From Streptomyces formicae (GTDB lineage: Bacteria; Actinomycetota; Actinomycetes; Streptomycetales; Streptomycetaceae), in NCBI RefSeq assembly GCF_022647665.1, contig NZ_CP071872.1, positions 6,138,001 through 6,202,000 on the forward strand: a DNA stretch of 64,000 nt, read 5' to 3'. The position numbers and the translations under genes were made by a program. The notes beneath the pieces were generated by a model, which did no database searches, was not told the DNA's origin, and was given only the letters and a program-made list of their open reading frames with translations. Each line of letters begins with the position of its first letter. Position 1 is the first letter of the stretch. Below are positions 34,437 to 42,970 of the stretch, one piece after another.

Positions 34437-36467
34437 TTGACTGCCGGGGACACCGAGAAACCCACCCAGAAACCCGACCAGAAGTCCGACTCCGACCGGA
34501 AGTCCGACCGGAAGTCCGATCGGAAACCGACGGAGGAACCCAGGAAGAAGCCCACGGAGAAAACCACCGAGAAGCCCACCGGGAAAACCGCCGGCAAGCC
34601 CGTCGAGGAGTTCAGATACCGCTCCTCCCGCACCGCCGCCCTCGCCCGTCGCCCCGTCACCACCTGGGAGATGGCCCGCCGCCTCCCCCAGCTCGTACGC
34701 CGCGCCCTCGCGCTCGCCTGGCGCATCGACCGCAGAGCCGTGGCGGCCCTGCTGACCTGCCAGGCGCTGTCCGCCGCCCTGGAGGCGTTCGGGCTGATCG
34801 CCACCACGCAGACCATCACCGCGCTCATCGCCTCCGGCGACATCCGGGACCGGCTGGCCGGTGCGCTGCCCGCGATCGGCCTGCTCGCGGGGGCGGCCGG
34901 GCTCCGCGCGCTGCTCGCGATCGCCGTCAGCAGCATCTCCAGCCGCCTCTCGCCGCGGATCTCGCGCGAGGCCGAGCTGGAAATGCTGGACGCCGCCGTC
35001 CACACCGAGCTCGTCGCGTACGACCACCCCGGCTTCAACGACAAGTGGGAGAACGCCGACCGCGGCGCCGAGGTCGCGCAGGATCTGATCACCGAGTCCC
35101 AGCAGGTCATGGCCTGCGTGGCGTCGGTGGTCGCGGCGGCCGGCGTCATCACCGTGCTGCACCCGGCGCTGCTGCCGCTGCTCGCGCTCGCCGTGCTGCC
35201 GCAGGGCATCGCCAGCATGAAGGGCGCCCGCGTCCACTACGAGACCAGCCGCGCGATGGCCGCCGAGCGCCGCACCCTCTCCCATCTGCGCTGGTACATC
35301 GCCGACAAGCTCACCGCCGACCAGCTCCGCTCCGGCACCATGGCCGGCTTCCTCCTCGGCCGCTACCGCACCATCGGCGCACGGGTCGACGCCGCCACCG
35401 ACAGGGCCGTGCACCGGGGCGCGCGCTACGCCCTGATCGGCGCGCTCGCGGGCGGTGCCGCCTCCGGCCTGCTCTGGGTCTCCCTCGGGCTGCTCCTGGC
35501 GACCGGCCGGATGTCGGTGGCATCGGCGGGCACGGCCGTCTTCGCGCTCCGTACCGTCGGTACGTCGCTCCAGGGCATCGTCGGCTACGGCACCCGCCTC
35601 TTCCGCACGGGCCTCTACTTCGACGACTGGGTGGAGTTCACCCAGGAGGCCGGGGGGCATCGCATCGGCCGGGGCACGCTCGCGCCCCCGCCGCCGGCGG
35701 CCGTCAGGGCCGAGGCGCTGACGTTCACGTATCCGGCCTCCGACGCCCCGGCGCTGAGGAAGGTCAGCCTGGAGGTCCGCCGGGGCGAAGTCCTCGCCCT
35801 GGTCGGCGAGAACGGCTCCGGCAAGACCACCCTGAGCAAGCTGCTCTCCGGGCTCTACCTGCCCACCGAGGGCCGGGTGACCTGGGACGGCCGGGACACC
35901 CGCGACCTCGACGCGTACGCCCTGTGGTCGAATACCGCCGTCGTCCCCCAGGACTTCGCCCGCTGGCCCATGACCGCGCGCGAGAACATCACCCTCGGCC
36001 AGCCGCACGGCGGTGACGCGTCGGTGGCACGGGCCGCCGAACGCTCCGGCGCGGCGGAGGTCGTGGACCGGCTGCGCAGCGGACTCGACACGCTGCTGGC
36101 GCGCGAGTGGTTCGGCGGCGTCGAGCTCTCGGGCGGCCAGTGGCAGCGCATCGCGATCGCCCGGGCGTTCCACCGGCCCGCGGGGCTGCTGGTCATGGAC
36201 GAGCCGACCAGCGCCCTCGACCCGCGCGCGGAGCACCGTATCTTCACCGGGCTGCGCGCGATCGCCGAGGACCGGGCCGTCGTCCTGGTGACGCACCGGC
36301 TCGCGAACGTCGCCGTCGCGGACCGGATCGTCGTGCTCGACCAGGGCCGCGTCATCCAGCAGGGCACGTTCGGCGAACTCGTCGGAGCCCCCGGGCTCTT
36401 CCGGGAGCTGTGGGAGCTCCAGAACGACCGGGGCGGCATTCCGGCGCCCCGTACCGAGGGCGCGTAG
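34437..36467 (+). CDS. ABC transporter, fused membrane and ATPase domains
   Basis: A 676-residue half-transporter of the exporter type. The first 60 residues are a Lys/Thr/Glu-rich disordered tail with short repeats (SDRKSDRK, KKPTEK). A membrane domain of about six helices follows (for example LLTCQALSAALEAFGLIA, LIGALAGGAASGLLWVSLG), then the ATPase with Walker A GENGSGKT at about 457-464, signature LSGGQ near 564 and Walker B LLVMDEPTSALD. TTG at 34437 has GAAAGGGG just upstream and is the only good start. Substrate unknown; a homodimer is likely because no partner is encoded nearby. It lies beyond the CIS with its own promoter gap. Confidence 0.93.
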   Translation: MTAGDTEKPTQKPDQKSDSDRKSDRKSDRKPTEEPRKKPTEKTTEKPTGKTAGKPVEEFRYRSSRTAALARRPVTTWEMARRLPQLVRRALALAWRIDRRAVAALLTCQALSAALEAFGLIATTQTITALIASGDIRDRLAGALPAIGLLAGAAGLRALLAIAVSSISSRLSPRISREAELEMLDAAVHTELVAYDHPGFNDKWENADRGAEVAQDLITESQQVMACVASVVAAAGVITVLHPALLPLLALAVLPQGIASMKGARVHYETSRAMAAERRTLSHLRWYIADKLTADQLRSGTMAGFLLGRYRTIGARVDAATDRAVHRGARYALIGALAGGAASGLLWVSLGLLLATGRMSVASAGTAVFALRTVGTSLQGIVGYGTRLFRTGLYFDDWVEFTQEAGGHRIGRGTLAPPPPAAVRAEALTFTYPASDAPALRKVSLEVRRGEVLALVGENGSGKTTLSKLLSGLYLPTEGRVTWDGRDTRDLDAYALWSNTAVVPQDFARWPMTARENITLGQPHGGDASVARAAERSGAAEVVDRLRSGLDTLLAREWFGGVELSGGQWQRIAIARAFHRPAGLLVMDEPTSALDPRAEHRIFTGLRAIAEDRAVVLVTHRLANVAVADRIVVLDQGRVIQQGTFGELVGAPGLFRELWELQNDRGGIPAPRTEGA

Positions 36468-36490
36468 GCGCCCCTCGGACACGGCCTGGG

Positions 36491-36523
36491 CCCTGCCGCC
36501 GCCCGGGAGGCGCGGCGGCGGGG
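36491..36523 (+). terminator. Terminator after ABC transporter
   Basis: CCCTGCCGCCGC (36491-36502) pairs with GCGGCGGCGGGG (36512-36523) around a 9-nt loop, 23 bp after the stop. No T run. Confidence 0.7.
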
Positions 36524-36614
36524 CTCACCGCCCGGCCCTCTTCCGCCACTACACTCCGGATGCGGACCAATCAGTCATATACGGGGCATAAGCCCTGTCC
36601 GGAGGGGCTGCTCG

Positions 36615-37961
36615 ATGGCCGATGTGACGGTGACGGGCGCACTCGCCGCCGAGGCGTACGTGTACGGGTATCCGCTCGTGTACGAACTCACCGTGGCCGG
36701 GGCGTGCGCGCGCAAGGGCATCGGCGCGCTGCCGCCCACGCCGTTCAACGCGTTCGCGCACGCCCGGCAGCTCGCCGACCACCACGACAGCTTCGTGTCG
36801 GTCAGCAACGACACCATGTACTCGGTCGCCCAGCTCGACCTCTCCGGCGGGCCGCTGATGCTGCACGTGCCGGACGCGGACGGGGCGTACTACGTCCTGC
36901 AGTTCGTGGACGCGTGGACCAACAACTTCGCGTACGTCGGCACGCGCGCGACCGGCACCGGGGAAGGGCGGTGGCTGATCGTCCCGCCCGGGTGGGCCGG
37001 CCGGGAGCCCGCGGGCGTGCGCGGGGTCGTCGACGCCCCGACCGCCGTGGTGACGCTCGTCGGACGCTGGGCCTGCGCCGGCGCCGACGACCTGCCGAGG
37101 GTCACCGCGCTCCAGGAGCGGCTGGCGCTGGAGACGGTCGACGGGGCCGTGCATCCGACGGGGCTGCCGACGCCGGAGCCGGGGGTCGCGGACGCGCTCG
37201 GCTTCTTCGAGAAGCTGCGGGTGTGGCTGGCCGACTTCCCGCCGTCCGCGGCGGACGCCGCGTACCAGGAGCGGTTCCAGCCGCTCGGGCTGCTGGAAGA
37301 GGGGCCCTCGCCGTACGTCTCGCCCGACCCCGGGCTGGCGAAGGCGCTGAAGGACGGCTTCGCCGAGGGCCGGGCCCGGATCGAGGAGGCGGCGGCGCGG
37401 CCCGCGGCGGACGCGGCGCCCGGGGAGTGGCTGCTCGACCCGCATGCCCACGACTACAACCTGGACCACTTCGGGGTCGGCGCGCTCGATTCCCCGCAGT
37501 GGCGGACGGCGGACCGCGAGGAGTCGTATCTCGTACGGGCCGTGGCGGCGCGCACCTCGTTCTGGGGGAGCCACGGCTACGAGGCCGTCCACGCGCGGGT
37601 CTTCACCGACTCCGCCGGCGAGCGGCTGAACGGCTCCCGCGCGTACACCCTGCGCTTCGAACAGCCGCCGCCGGTCGGGGCGTTCTGGTCGGTGACCATG
37701 TACGACACACCGGACCACTATCTGGTCGCGAACCCTATCGGGCGTTACGCGGTCGGGGACCGCACCCCCGGCCTCGTCCGCGCCGACGACGGCTCGCTGA
37801 CCCTCCACATCCGGCAGGACCGGCCCTCCGACCCGGTCGAGGCCGCGAACTGGCTGCCGTCCCCGCCCGGTGACTTCCGGCCCATGGCACGGCTGTACCT
37901 TCCCGAGGCGCCAGTGCTGGACGGGACTTACCGGCTGCCGCCGATCGAGCGGCGCCGGTAG
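36615..37961 (+). CDS. DUF1254/DUF1214 domain protein
   Basis: A 448-residue protein with the two linked domains DUF1254 (EAYVYGYPLVYELTVAG, VSVSNDTMYSVAQLDLS, PDADGAYYVLQFVDAWTNNFAYVG in parts) and DUF1214 (C-terminal, FWSVTMYDTPDHYLVANPIGRYAVGDRT region and LTLHIRQDRPSD). These proteins occur widely in soil bacteria with unproven enzymatic roles. No signal peptide is visible, so it is probably cytoplasmic. GGAGGGG lies 8 bp before the ATG. A hairpin directly after the stop separates it from the convergent small gene. Confidence 0.92.
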   Translation: MADVTVTGALAAEAYVYGYPLVYELTVAGACARKGIGALPPTPFNAFAHARQLADHHDSFVSVSNDTMYSVAQLDLSGGPLMLHVPDADGAYYVLQFVDAWTNNFAYVGTRATGTGEGRWLIVPPGWAGREPAGVRGVVDAPTAVVTLVGRWACAGADDLPRVTALQERLALETVDGAVHPTGLPTPEPGVADALGFFEKLRVWLADFPPSAADAAYQERFQPLGLLEEGPSPYVSPDPGLAKALKDGFAEGRARIEEAAARPAADAAPGEWLLDPHAHDYNLDHFGVGALDSPQWRTADREESYLVRAVAARTSFWGSHGYEAVHARVFTDSAGERLNGSRAYTLRFEQPPPVGAFWSVTMYDTPDHYLVANPIGRYAVGDRTPGLVRADDGSLTLHIRQDRPSDPVEAANWLPSPPGDFRPMARLYLPEAPVLDGTYRLPPIERRR

Positions 37962-37997
37962 CGCCCGCCCCCGTGACTGCGGTCCGGGGGCGGGCGC
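37961..37997. terminator. Bidirectional terminator
   Basis: A 13-bp perfect GC stem (37961-37973 with 37985-37997) and 11-nt loop between two convergent genes, starting in the stop codon of the DUF1254 gene. Confidence 0.85.
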
Positions 37998-38011
37998 CAT
38001 CAGGGCATCGG

Positions 38012-38347
38012 TCAGTCGGCGCAGTGGATCAGCGAGCGCACCATGCGGCACGTGGTGTCGGACGGCGGGTGGATGCCGATGCGCTCCGCGGTCGTCCGTA
38101 TCCGGCGGTTGCTCGCGTTCGCGGGGTGGTAGACGCCCGTGTCGAGCAGGGCGATGGCGAGGCGCATGGCCTTGAGGCGGCGGTTGTGGGACTCGTACCA
38201 CTCACGGGGCAGGCCCGCGGGCAGTGGCTGCTTCCTGAGCGTGGTCGGCTTCGTCTGCGACTCGGCGTACGACGTGGTGCGCGGCTTCGTCCGCGGCTTT
38301 GCGTGCGGCTTCGTCTGCGGCTTCGTCGTGACTGCGGCAATGGCCAT
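38012..38347 (-). CDS. Small basic hypothetical protein (111 aa)
   Basis: A 111-residue protein with a Lys/Thr/Pro-rich N-terminal 40 residues (repeated KP motifs such as QTKPHAKPRTKPRT) and a compact helical C-terminal half (LPREWYESHNRRLKAMRLAIALLDTGVY in segments, then IRTTAERIGIHPPSDTTC). AGGAGGTC is placed ideally before the ATG at 38347. The C-terminal end contains two cysteines. The basic tail suggests nucleic-acid contact; no family was recognised. It is divergent from the ArsC-like gene over a short AT-richer region. Confidence 0.8.
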   Translation of the reverse strand: MAIAAVTTKPQTKPHAKPRTKPRTTSYAESQTKPTTLRKQPLPAGLPREWYESHNRRLKAMRLAIALLDTGVYHPANASNRRIRTTAERIGIHPPSDTTCRMVRSLIHCAD

Positions 38348-38466
38348 CGGCGACCTCCTGGCGCGGTGGTTGGACCCTCACGAACTAGTTCGATTTTACC
38401 GCCGACCACTGACAATCGCCGCTGGCCAGACGGGGTTTGAGGGGCTCGTGGGGGTACCGTGGCGGG

Positions 38467-38826
38467 ATGGAGATCTGGATCAATCCCGCATGCTCGAAGT
38501 GCCGCAGCGCGCTGCACCTGCTCGACGACGAGGGCGCCTCGTACACCGTCCGCCGCTATCTGGAGGACGTCCCGACCCAGGACGAGATCCGCGAGGTCCT
38601 CGGACGGCTCGGCCTCGAACCGTGGGACATCACACGCACGCAGGAGGCCGCGGCGAAGGAGCTGGGAGTGAAGGAGTGGCCGCGCGAGGCGGGTTCGCGC
38701 GACCGCTGGATCGCGGCGCTCGCCGAGCGCCCGAAGCTGATCCAGCGCCCGATCATCACGGCCGACGACGGCACGGCGGTGGTGGCCCGCACGGAGGAGG
38801 CGGTACGGGACGCGCTGGGTCGCTGA
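38467..38826 (+). CDS. ArsC/Spx-family thioredoxin-fold protein
   Basis: A 119-residue ArsC-like protein. The N-terminal strand MEIWINPACSKCRSA carries a CxxC at residues 9-12, and the family continues with YLEDVPTQDEIREVLGRLG and the strand RPIITADDGTAVVAR. It is a glutaredoxin-dependent reductase fold; arsenate reductase activity is uncertain because many actinobacterial members are of unknown substrate, and no ars genes are nearby. ATG at 38467 is preferred over the frame start at 38437 because the family begins here. Confidence 0.88.
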   Translation: MEIWINPACSKCRSALHLLDDEGASYTVRRYLEDVPTQDEIREVLGRLGLEPWDITRTQEAAAKELGVKEWPREAGSRDRWIAALAERPKLIQRPIITADDGTAVVARTEEAVRDALGR

Positions 38827-39000
38827 AGCGCCCCGGCCGGTCGCCGAGCACTCCCCACCCGGCCCTCACCTGCGCAAACTTAAGCCTCAGTTAAGGAAGT
38901 CACCCCTGTGGCGGTTGAGCGGAGCGCTCGGCCTACTCGTACGTAACGGCACACGGAACCGATCCGGCCGCCGCTTACGGCCGGGGACAGGAGCTCTCAC

Positions 39001-39672
39001 GTGTCGCGCAAGAAGACCCTCGGCGGGAAGAAGAAGCTCGCCCTGCTCGTCGGCGCCGCAGCACTCGTCGGCGGCACTGCGATCGCCATGACCGGGACAA
39101 GTCAGGCCTCGGTGGCCTGCGACGGACTCGCCCAGGCGATTCGCAACAACGAGAACTTCATCGCCGGCCAACGGGCCAATCCCGACGCCCAGTCGGCGGC
39201 CAGGATCGCCAACCGGGAGGCCGTGATCGCGCAGATCAAGGTCCAGCAGGAGGCGGCGGGCTGCGAGGCCGGCGAAGGAAGCGGGGAGGCCGGCGGTGGG
39301 CAGGCCGCTCCCCCGGCCCAGGGGCAGCCGCCGGCCGAGGAGGCACCGCCCGCCGATGAGCAGCCGCCGGCCGAGGAAGCGCCGCCGGCCGAGGAGCAGC
39401 CGCCCGCGGACGAGGGCGCCGTCGGTGAGGTCGTGTGCGCCGGCTCGACGGTGACACTGTCCGGCGAGGGCGGCGCCCCGGCCGCCTCCAGCAACCAGTT
39501 CCCGGTCGGCACCCAGCTGAAGGTGACCAACCTCGACAACAGCAAGTCGACCACGGTCGAGGTCACTTCGGTCTCCGGCAGCTGCGCCCTGCTGAACAAC
39601 GCCGCGTTCGAGCAGGTCCGGGAGCCCGGCAAGTTCCTGATCCGCAAGGCCAGGATCGAGCGCGTCGGCTGA
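39001..39672 (+). CDS. Secreted protein with coiled N-domain, Pro/Glu/Ala linker and beta-barrel-like end
   Basis: A 223-residue exported protein. The basic signal region (MSRKKTLGGKKKLALLVG) precedes a hydrophobic core and Ala-Ser-x-Ala cleavage near 36. The mature part has a short two-helix region with two cysteines (VACDGL...EAAGCEAG), a linker of PPAEEAP/PPADEQ repeats (about residues 98-138) and a C-terminal domain with VVCAGSTVTLSG and FPVGTQLKVTNLDN, which looks like a double-psi beta-barrel/RlpA-type fold. GTG at 39001 follows AGGAG. A wall-associated role is likely by analogy only. Confidence 0.8.
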   Translation: MSRKKTLGGKKKLALLVGAAALVGGTAIAMTGTSQASVACDGLAQAIRNNENFIAGQRANPDAQSAARIANREAVIAQIKVQQEAAGCEAGEGSGEAGGGQAAPPAQGQPPAEEAPPADEQPPAEEAPPAEEQPPADEGAVGEVVCAGSTVTLSGEGGAPAASSNQFPVGTQLKVTNLDNSKSTTVEVTSVSGSCALLNNAAFEQVREPGKFLIRKARIERVG

Positions 39673-39788
39673 CCCGGCCGGCCCGCGGACCGCGGCCCCC
39701 GGCCGACCGACCGGCCGACCGGCCGGGGCCCCGCCACCTGCGGACCCGGGCCCGGCGGAGGGGCGGGCGGAGGGGCGGGCGACAGGCG

Positions 39789-40673
39789 CTACGCCAGCCG
39801 CTCCTCCGCCTCCGCCAGGATCTCGGTGATCCGCAGCCCGAACCTCACGTCGCAGGCGTGCGCGTCCCCGCTGCGCGCCGACTCGATCAGCGCGTCCACC
39901 GCCGACCGGAACGAGCCGATCGCGTCGCCGCCCAGCGGCATCGCCACCCGGCCCCGCTCCCCCACCAGCTCGACCGCGGTACCGGACGCCGCCTGCGGTG
40001 TGCTCAGGCTCAGCGTCGCCGTGCTCGACGCCCCGGAGGCGTGCCGCAGCGCGAGATGGACGGTGTCGGCCGACCCGCGCAGCGCCGTCAGTCCGGTGAC
40101 ATCGCCGAGCACGGGCAGCAGTACGGACAGCGCGTGCGGGCCGACGTCCCACAGTCCGCCCTTCTCGCGCCGCCAGGGCGAGGCCGCGAACGGGCTGTCC
40201 GAGTCCGCCGCGTAGAGGGAACCGAGCCACTGGGCGTGGGCCGTGAGCCAGCCGCCCGCCGCGGCCTGCTCCGCTATCCAGGGCGCCGTGCCCGCCGCGA
40301 ACCGCATCGTGCAGAAGACGACGGACGCGACGCCCGTCTCCGCCGCCGCCGTCGCGACCTCGCGCGCGCCCGCGACCGTCGTCGCCACCGGCTTGTCCAT
40401 CAGCAGGTGCCGGCCTGCCGCGGCCGCCCGGGCCGCCAGCGGCGCCTGCACATCCGGCGGCAGCGCGAAGGCGATGGCGTCGCTCGCCTCGATCAGCGCG
40501 TCCACATCGTCGTACGCCTTCACGCCATGGGTGTCGGCGAGCGTCGCGGCCGCCTCCGGACGGCGTCCCCACACCCCGGTGAACTCGGCCTCCGGGTGCG
40601 CGGCGAGCGCCGGCGCCTGGGTGTACCCGGCCCAGGGGCCGGTACCAAGAAGTCCAATCCGCAACTTTGTCAT
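39789..40673 (-). CDS. Gfo/Idh/MocA-family oxidoreductase
   Basis: A 294-residue NAD(P)-binding oxidoreductase. The Rossmann motif is at the start (RIGLLGTGPWAGYTQAPAL), the conserved AAAAGRHLLMDKPVATT segment contains the catalytic-type Lys, and the second domain has WRREKGGLWDVGPHALSVLLPVLG with the family GGxxxDxGxH motif slightly varied. Acts on a sugar or polyol that cannot be named from sequence. ATG at 40673 is the natural start before the Rossmann strand. It is divergent from glnII, sharing the region with the GlnR box. Confidence 0.92.
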   Translation of the reverse strand: MTKLRIGLLGTGPWAGYTQAPALAAHPEAEFTGVWGRRPEAAATLADTHGVKAYDDVDALIEASDAIAFALPPDVQAPLAARAAAAGRHLLMDKPVATTVAGAREVATAAAETGVASVVFCTMRFAAGTAPWIAEQAAAGGWLTAHAQWLGSLYAADSDSPFAASPWRREKGGLWDVGPHALSVLLPVLGDVTGLTALRGSADTVHLALRHASGASSTATLSLSTPQAASGTAVELVGERGRVAMPLGGDAIGSFRSAVDALIESARSGDAHACDVRFGLRITEILAEAEERLA

Positions 40674-40825
40674 GCGGCCAGTCTGCCCTGCGGAGTCATC
40701 GGGCGGCGGAACGGGTGGTGGCGGAACAGGTGGTGACGGTGTCACCGGTCCCGCCCCCGTATACGACCCGGGCGCCGCGCACCGCCCACGCCCCCGGTGC
40801 GGCCCGACCATCACAGGAAACCTGA

Positions 40826-40863
40826 GTAACACGGGGTTCACAATCGGGCAACCGACGGGAAAT
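40826..40863 (+). promoter_or_regulatory. GlnR-type operator upstream of glnII
   Basis: Four half-sites with exact six-base spacing: GTAAC, TTCAC, GCAAC, GAAAT. The pattern equals the two-site arrangement seen upstream of glnA. It ends 44 bp before the glnII ATG, closer than at glnA. Confidence 0.82.
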
Positions 40864-40907
40864 CCCGTGTTGCCAAGCTGCCCGGCATACCCCGCTGCAG
40901 GCAAAGG

Positions 40908-41936
40908 ATGAGGCCCGTGACCTTCAAGGCTGAGTACATCTGGATCGACGGCACCGAGCCGACCGCGAAGCTTCGCTCGAAGACGAAGATACTGGCCGAC
41001 GGCGCCGAACTCCCCATCTGGGGCTTCGACGGGTCCAGCACCAACCAGGCCGAGGGCCACGCCTCCGACTGTGTGCTGAAGCCGGTCTTCTCCTGCCCGG
41101 ACCCGATCCGCGGCGGCGACGACGTACTCGTGCTGTGCGAGGTCCTGAACACGGACATGACCCCGCACCCGTCCAACACCCGCGCGCGGCTGGTCGAGGT
41201 CGCGGAGAAGCACGCCGGCCAGGAGCCGATCTTCGGCATCGAGCAGGAGTACACCTTCTTCGACGGCGAGCGCCCGCTGGGCTTCCCGGTCGGCGGCTTC
41301 CCGGCCCCGCAGGGCGGCTACTACTGCGGCGTGGGCGCCGACGAGATCCACGGCCGCGACGTCGTCGAGGCGCACCTGGAGAACTGCCTCAAGGCGGGCC
41401 TGGGCATCTCCGGCATCAACGCCGAGGTCATGCCGGGCCAGTGGGAGTTCCAGGTCGGCCCGCTGGCGCCGCTGGAGGTCTCCGACCAGCTCTGGATCGC
41501 CCGCTGGCTGCTCTACCGCACGGCCGAGGACTTCAACGTCTCCGCGACGCTCGACCCGAAGCCGGTGAAGGGCGACTGGAACGGCGCGGGCGCGCACACC
41601 AACTTCTCGACGAAGGCGATGCGCGAGGGGTACGACGCGATCATCACCGCCTGCGAGTCGCTCGGCGAGGGCTCCAAGCCGCTGGACCACGTGAAGAACT
41701 ACGGCGCCGGCATCGACGACCGCCTGACCGGTCTGCACGAGACCGCCCCGTGGAACGAGTACAGCTACGGTGTCTCGAACCGCGGTGCGTCGGTCCGTAT
41801 CCCGTGGCAGGTCGAGAAGGACGGCAAGGGCTACATCGAGGACCGCCGCCCGAACGCGAACGTCGACCCGTACGTGGTGACCCGCCTGCTGGTGGACACC
41901 TGCTGCTCCGCGCTGGAGAAGGCCGGCCAGGTCTGA
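40908..41936 (+). CDS. glnII: Glutamine synthetase type II (eukaryotic type)
   Basis: A 342-residue GSII, octameric or decameric cytoplasmic enzyme lacking the adenylylation loop of GSI. Recognisable are AEYIWIDGTEPTAKLRSKTK (N-domain), WGFDGSSTNQAEG, GIEQEYTFFDG with the metal-binding glutamates, GINAEVMPGQWEFQVGP and NGAGAHTNFSTKAMR. Length is normal for the family. It complements glnA and is usually induced under nitrogen limitation; the GlnR box upstream fits. AAAGG precedes the ATG. Confidence 0.97.
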   Translation: MRPVTFKAEYIWIDGTEPTAKLRSKTKILADGAELPIWGFDGSSTNQAEGHASDCVLKPVFSCPDPIRGGDDVLVLCEVLNTDMTPHPSNTRARLVEVAEKHAGQEPIFGIEQEYTFFDGERPLGFPVGGFPAPQGGYYCGVGADEIHGRDVVEAHLENCLKAGLGISGINAEVMPGQWEFQVGPLAPLEVSDQLWIARWLLYRTAEDFNVSATLDPKPVKGDWNGAGAHTNFSTKAMREGYDAIITACESLGEGSKPLDHVKNYGAGIDDRLTGLHETAPWNEYSYGVSNRGASVRIPWQVEKDGKGYIEDRRPNANVDPYVVTRLLVDTCCSALEKAGQV

Positions 41937-41955
41937 TCCGCCGCTCCGCGCCTGT

Positions 41956-41993
41956 GAAGGGGGCGCCCGCCGGTCGCGGCGGGCGCCCCCTTC
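41956..41993 (+). terminator. glnII terminator
   Basis: A 17-bp perfect stem (41956-41972 with 41977-41993) with GTCG loop, 20 bp after the glnII stop. Confidence 0.88.
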
Positions 41994-42129
41994 GCTATCG
42001 GTGGGGTATGCCATCGTGGTGCGCACCAGAGCGGCGGGGGGAGGCGGCAGGGTCAGGATCGCGCCAAGGATGCGTCCGCCTGGTGGGAGGGGTCTGCTGC
42101 CGGTCGCGCTCGTCTGCTTGAATGGGGAC

Positions 42130-42249
42130 ATGGCCAGCATGGAGAGCAACGCGACAGGTCGCACCGACCTGGAGCCGTTCTGGCCGTCCCGTCAGCACCA
42201 CGACTTCGACCGGGTGTGTTGCCGCGCGAGGAACGCGCCGGCCCTCTAA
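42130..42249 (+). CDS. Putative leader peptide (39 aa) with Cys-Cys
   Basis: A 39-residue frame from ATG at 42130, behind a GGGG run, ending at TAA 42247-42249. The segment SRQHHDFDRVCCRAR resembles the recurring Streptomyces leader peptides of form SRRHVDLxRVxxxxCR, whose ends contain cysteine codons. ATG at 42139 is an alternative start. A perfect hairpin begins five bases after the stop and the winged-helix regulator follows 98 bp later, an arrangement suited to transcription attenuation. Confidence 0.5.
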   Translation: MASMESNATGRTDLEPFWPSRQHHDFDRVCCRARNAPAL

Positions 42250-42253
42250 AGCC

Positions 42254-42271
42254 CCTGAGCCCCTGCTCAGG
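42254..42271 (+). promoter_or_regulatory. Hairpin after the leader peptide stop
   Basis: CCTGAGC (42254-42260) pairs perfectly with GCTCAGG (42265-42271) with a CCCT loop. Its closeness to the leader stop would let ribosome position decide whether it forms. Confidence 0.45.
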
Positions 42272-42347
42272 TCCTGGCCTTCGGCCGACGCGCACGAAGT
42301 ACGTCCGTACTCGCCCGTACTCCTTCGCGCGAAAGAGCTGACATCCC

Positions 42348-42893
42348 ATGGCGAACACCCGTTCCCTCACTGCTGCGACGACCGCCACCCGCGCCGGCGA
42401 AGGCCGGCACCGGCTCAGGGCCGTCGACCCGGACGAGGTGGTGCATCTCCCGGACTTCCTTCCGCCGGGAGCCACCTGGCTTCCGGCGCCCCAGCACACG
42501 CTGCCCGCGCTGCCGGGCCGGCCGCCGATGGTCGGATATCTCGTGCTCGTACCGGCCGATCAGCAGCCGCCCGCCCTCGTCCCCGACGCCGCGGCACCCG
42601 CCGATGACGGCGTGGGGCCGGTCCGGATCGACTCCTCCCGGCGCACCGCCGCCGTCGACGGGCGGCAGCTCGACCTCACGTACCTCGAATTCGAGCTGCT
42701 GGCGCACCTGGTGGCGCATCCGCACCGGGTGCACACCCGCGACCAGCTGGTGACGACCGTATGGGGCTACGGACATGTCGGCGACGGCCGGACCGTCGAC
42801 GTCCATGTCGCCCGGCTCCGCCGCAAGCTGGGCGCCGAGCACCGCCACACGATCCAGACCGTGCGACGGGTCGGCTACAAGTACGCACCCTGA
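42348..42893 (+). CDS. Winged-helix (OmpR-type DNA-binding) regulator without receiver
   Basis: A 181-residue regulator. The C-terminal 95 residues are a clear OmpR/PhoB winged helix: VRIDSSRRTAAVDGRQLDLTYLEFELLAHL (in parts), DQLVTTVWGYG, and GRTVDVHVARLRRKLG followed by IQTVRRVGYKY. The N-terminal 85 residues are Pro-rich, have no phospho-acceptor pattern and are of unknown fold, so it is not a classical response regulator. GAAAGAGC precedes the ATG. Leader peptide and hairpin upstream may control it. The next hairpin separates it from the convergent PepSY gene. Confidence 0.88.
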   Translation: MANTRSLTAATTATRAGEGRHRLRAVDPDEVVHLPDFLPPGATWLPAPQHTLPALPGRPPMVGYLVLVPADQQPPALVPDAAAPADDGVGPVRIDSSRRTAAVDGRQLDLTYLEFELLAHLVAHPHRVHTRDQLVTTVWGYGHVGDGRTVDVHVARLRRKLGAEHRHTIQTVRRVGYKYAP

Positions 42894-42899
42894 GGAAGC

Positions 42900-42934
42900 G
42901 GGAGGGGGCCGCGTGGACACCGCGGCCCCCTCCC
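42900..42934. terminator. Bidirectional terminator
   Basis: A perfect 14-bp stem (GGGAGGGGGCCGCG with CGCGGCCCCCTCCC) and 7-nt loop between the convergent regulator and PepSY genes. Confidence 0.88.
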
Positions 42935-42970
42935 CTCCCGTCAGGACTGCTCCGGTCAGGACTTCTCCCG

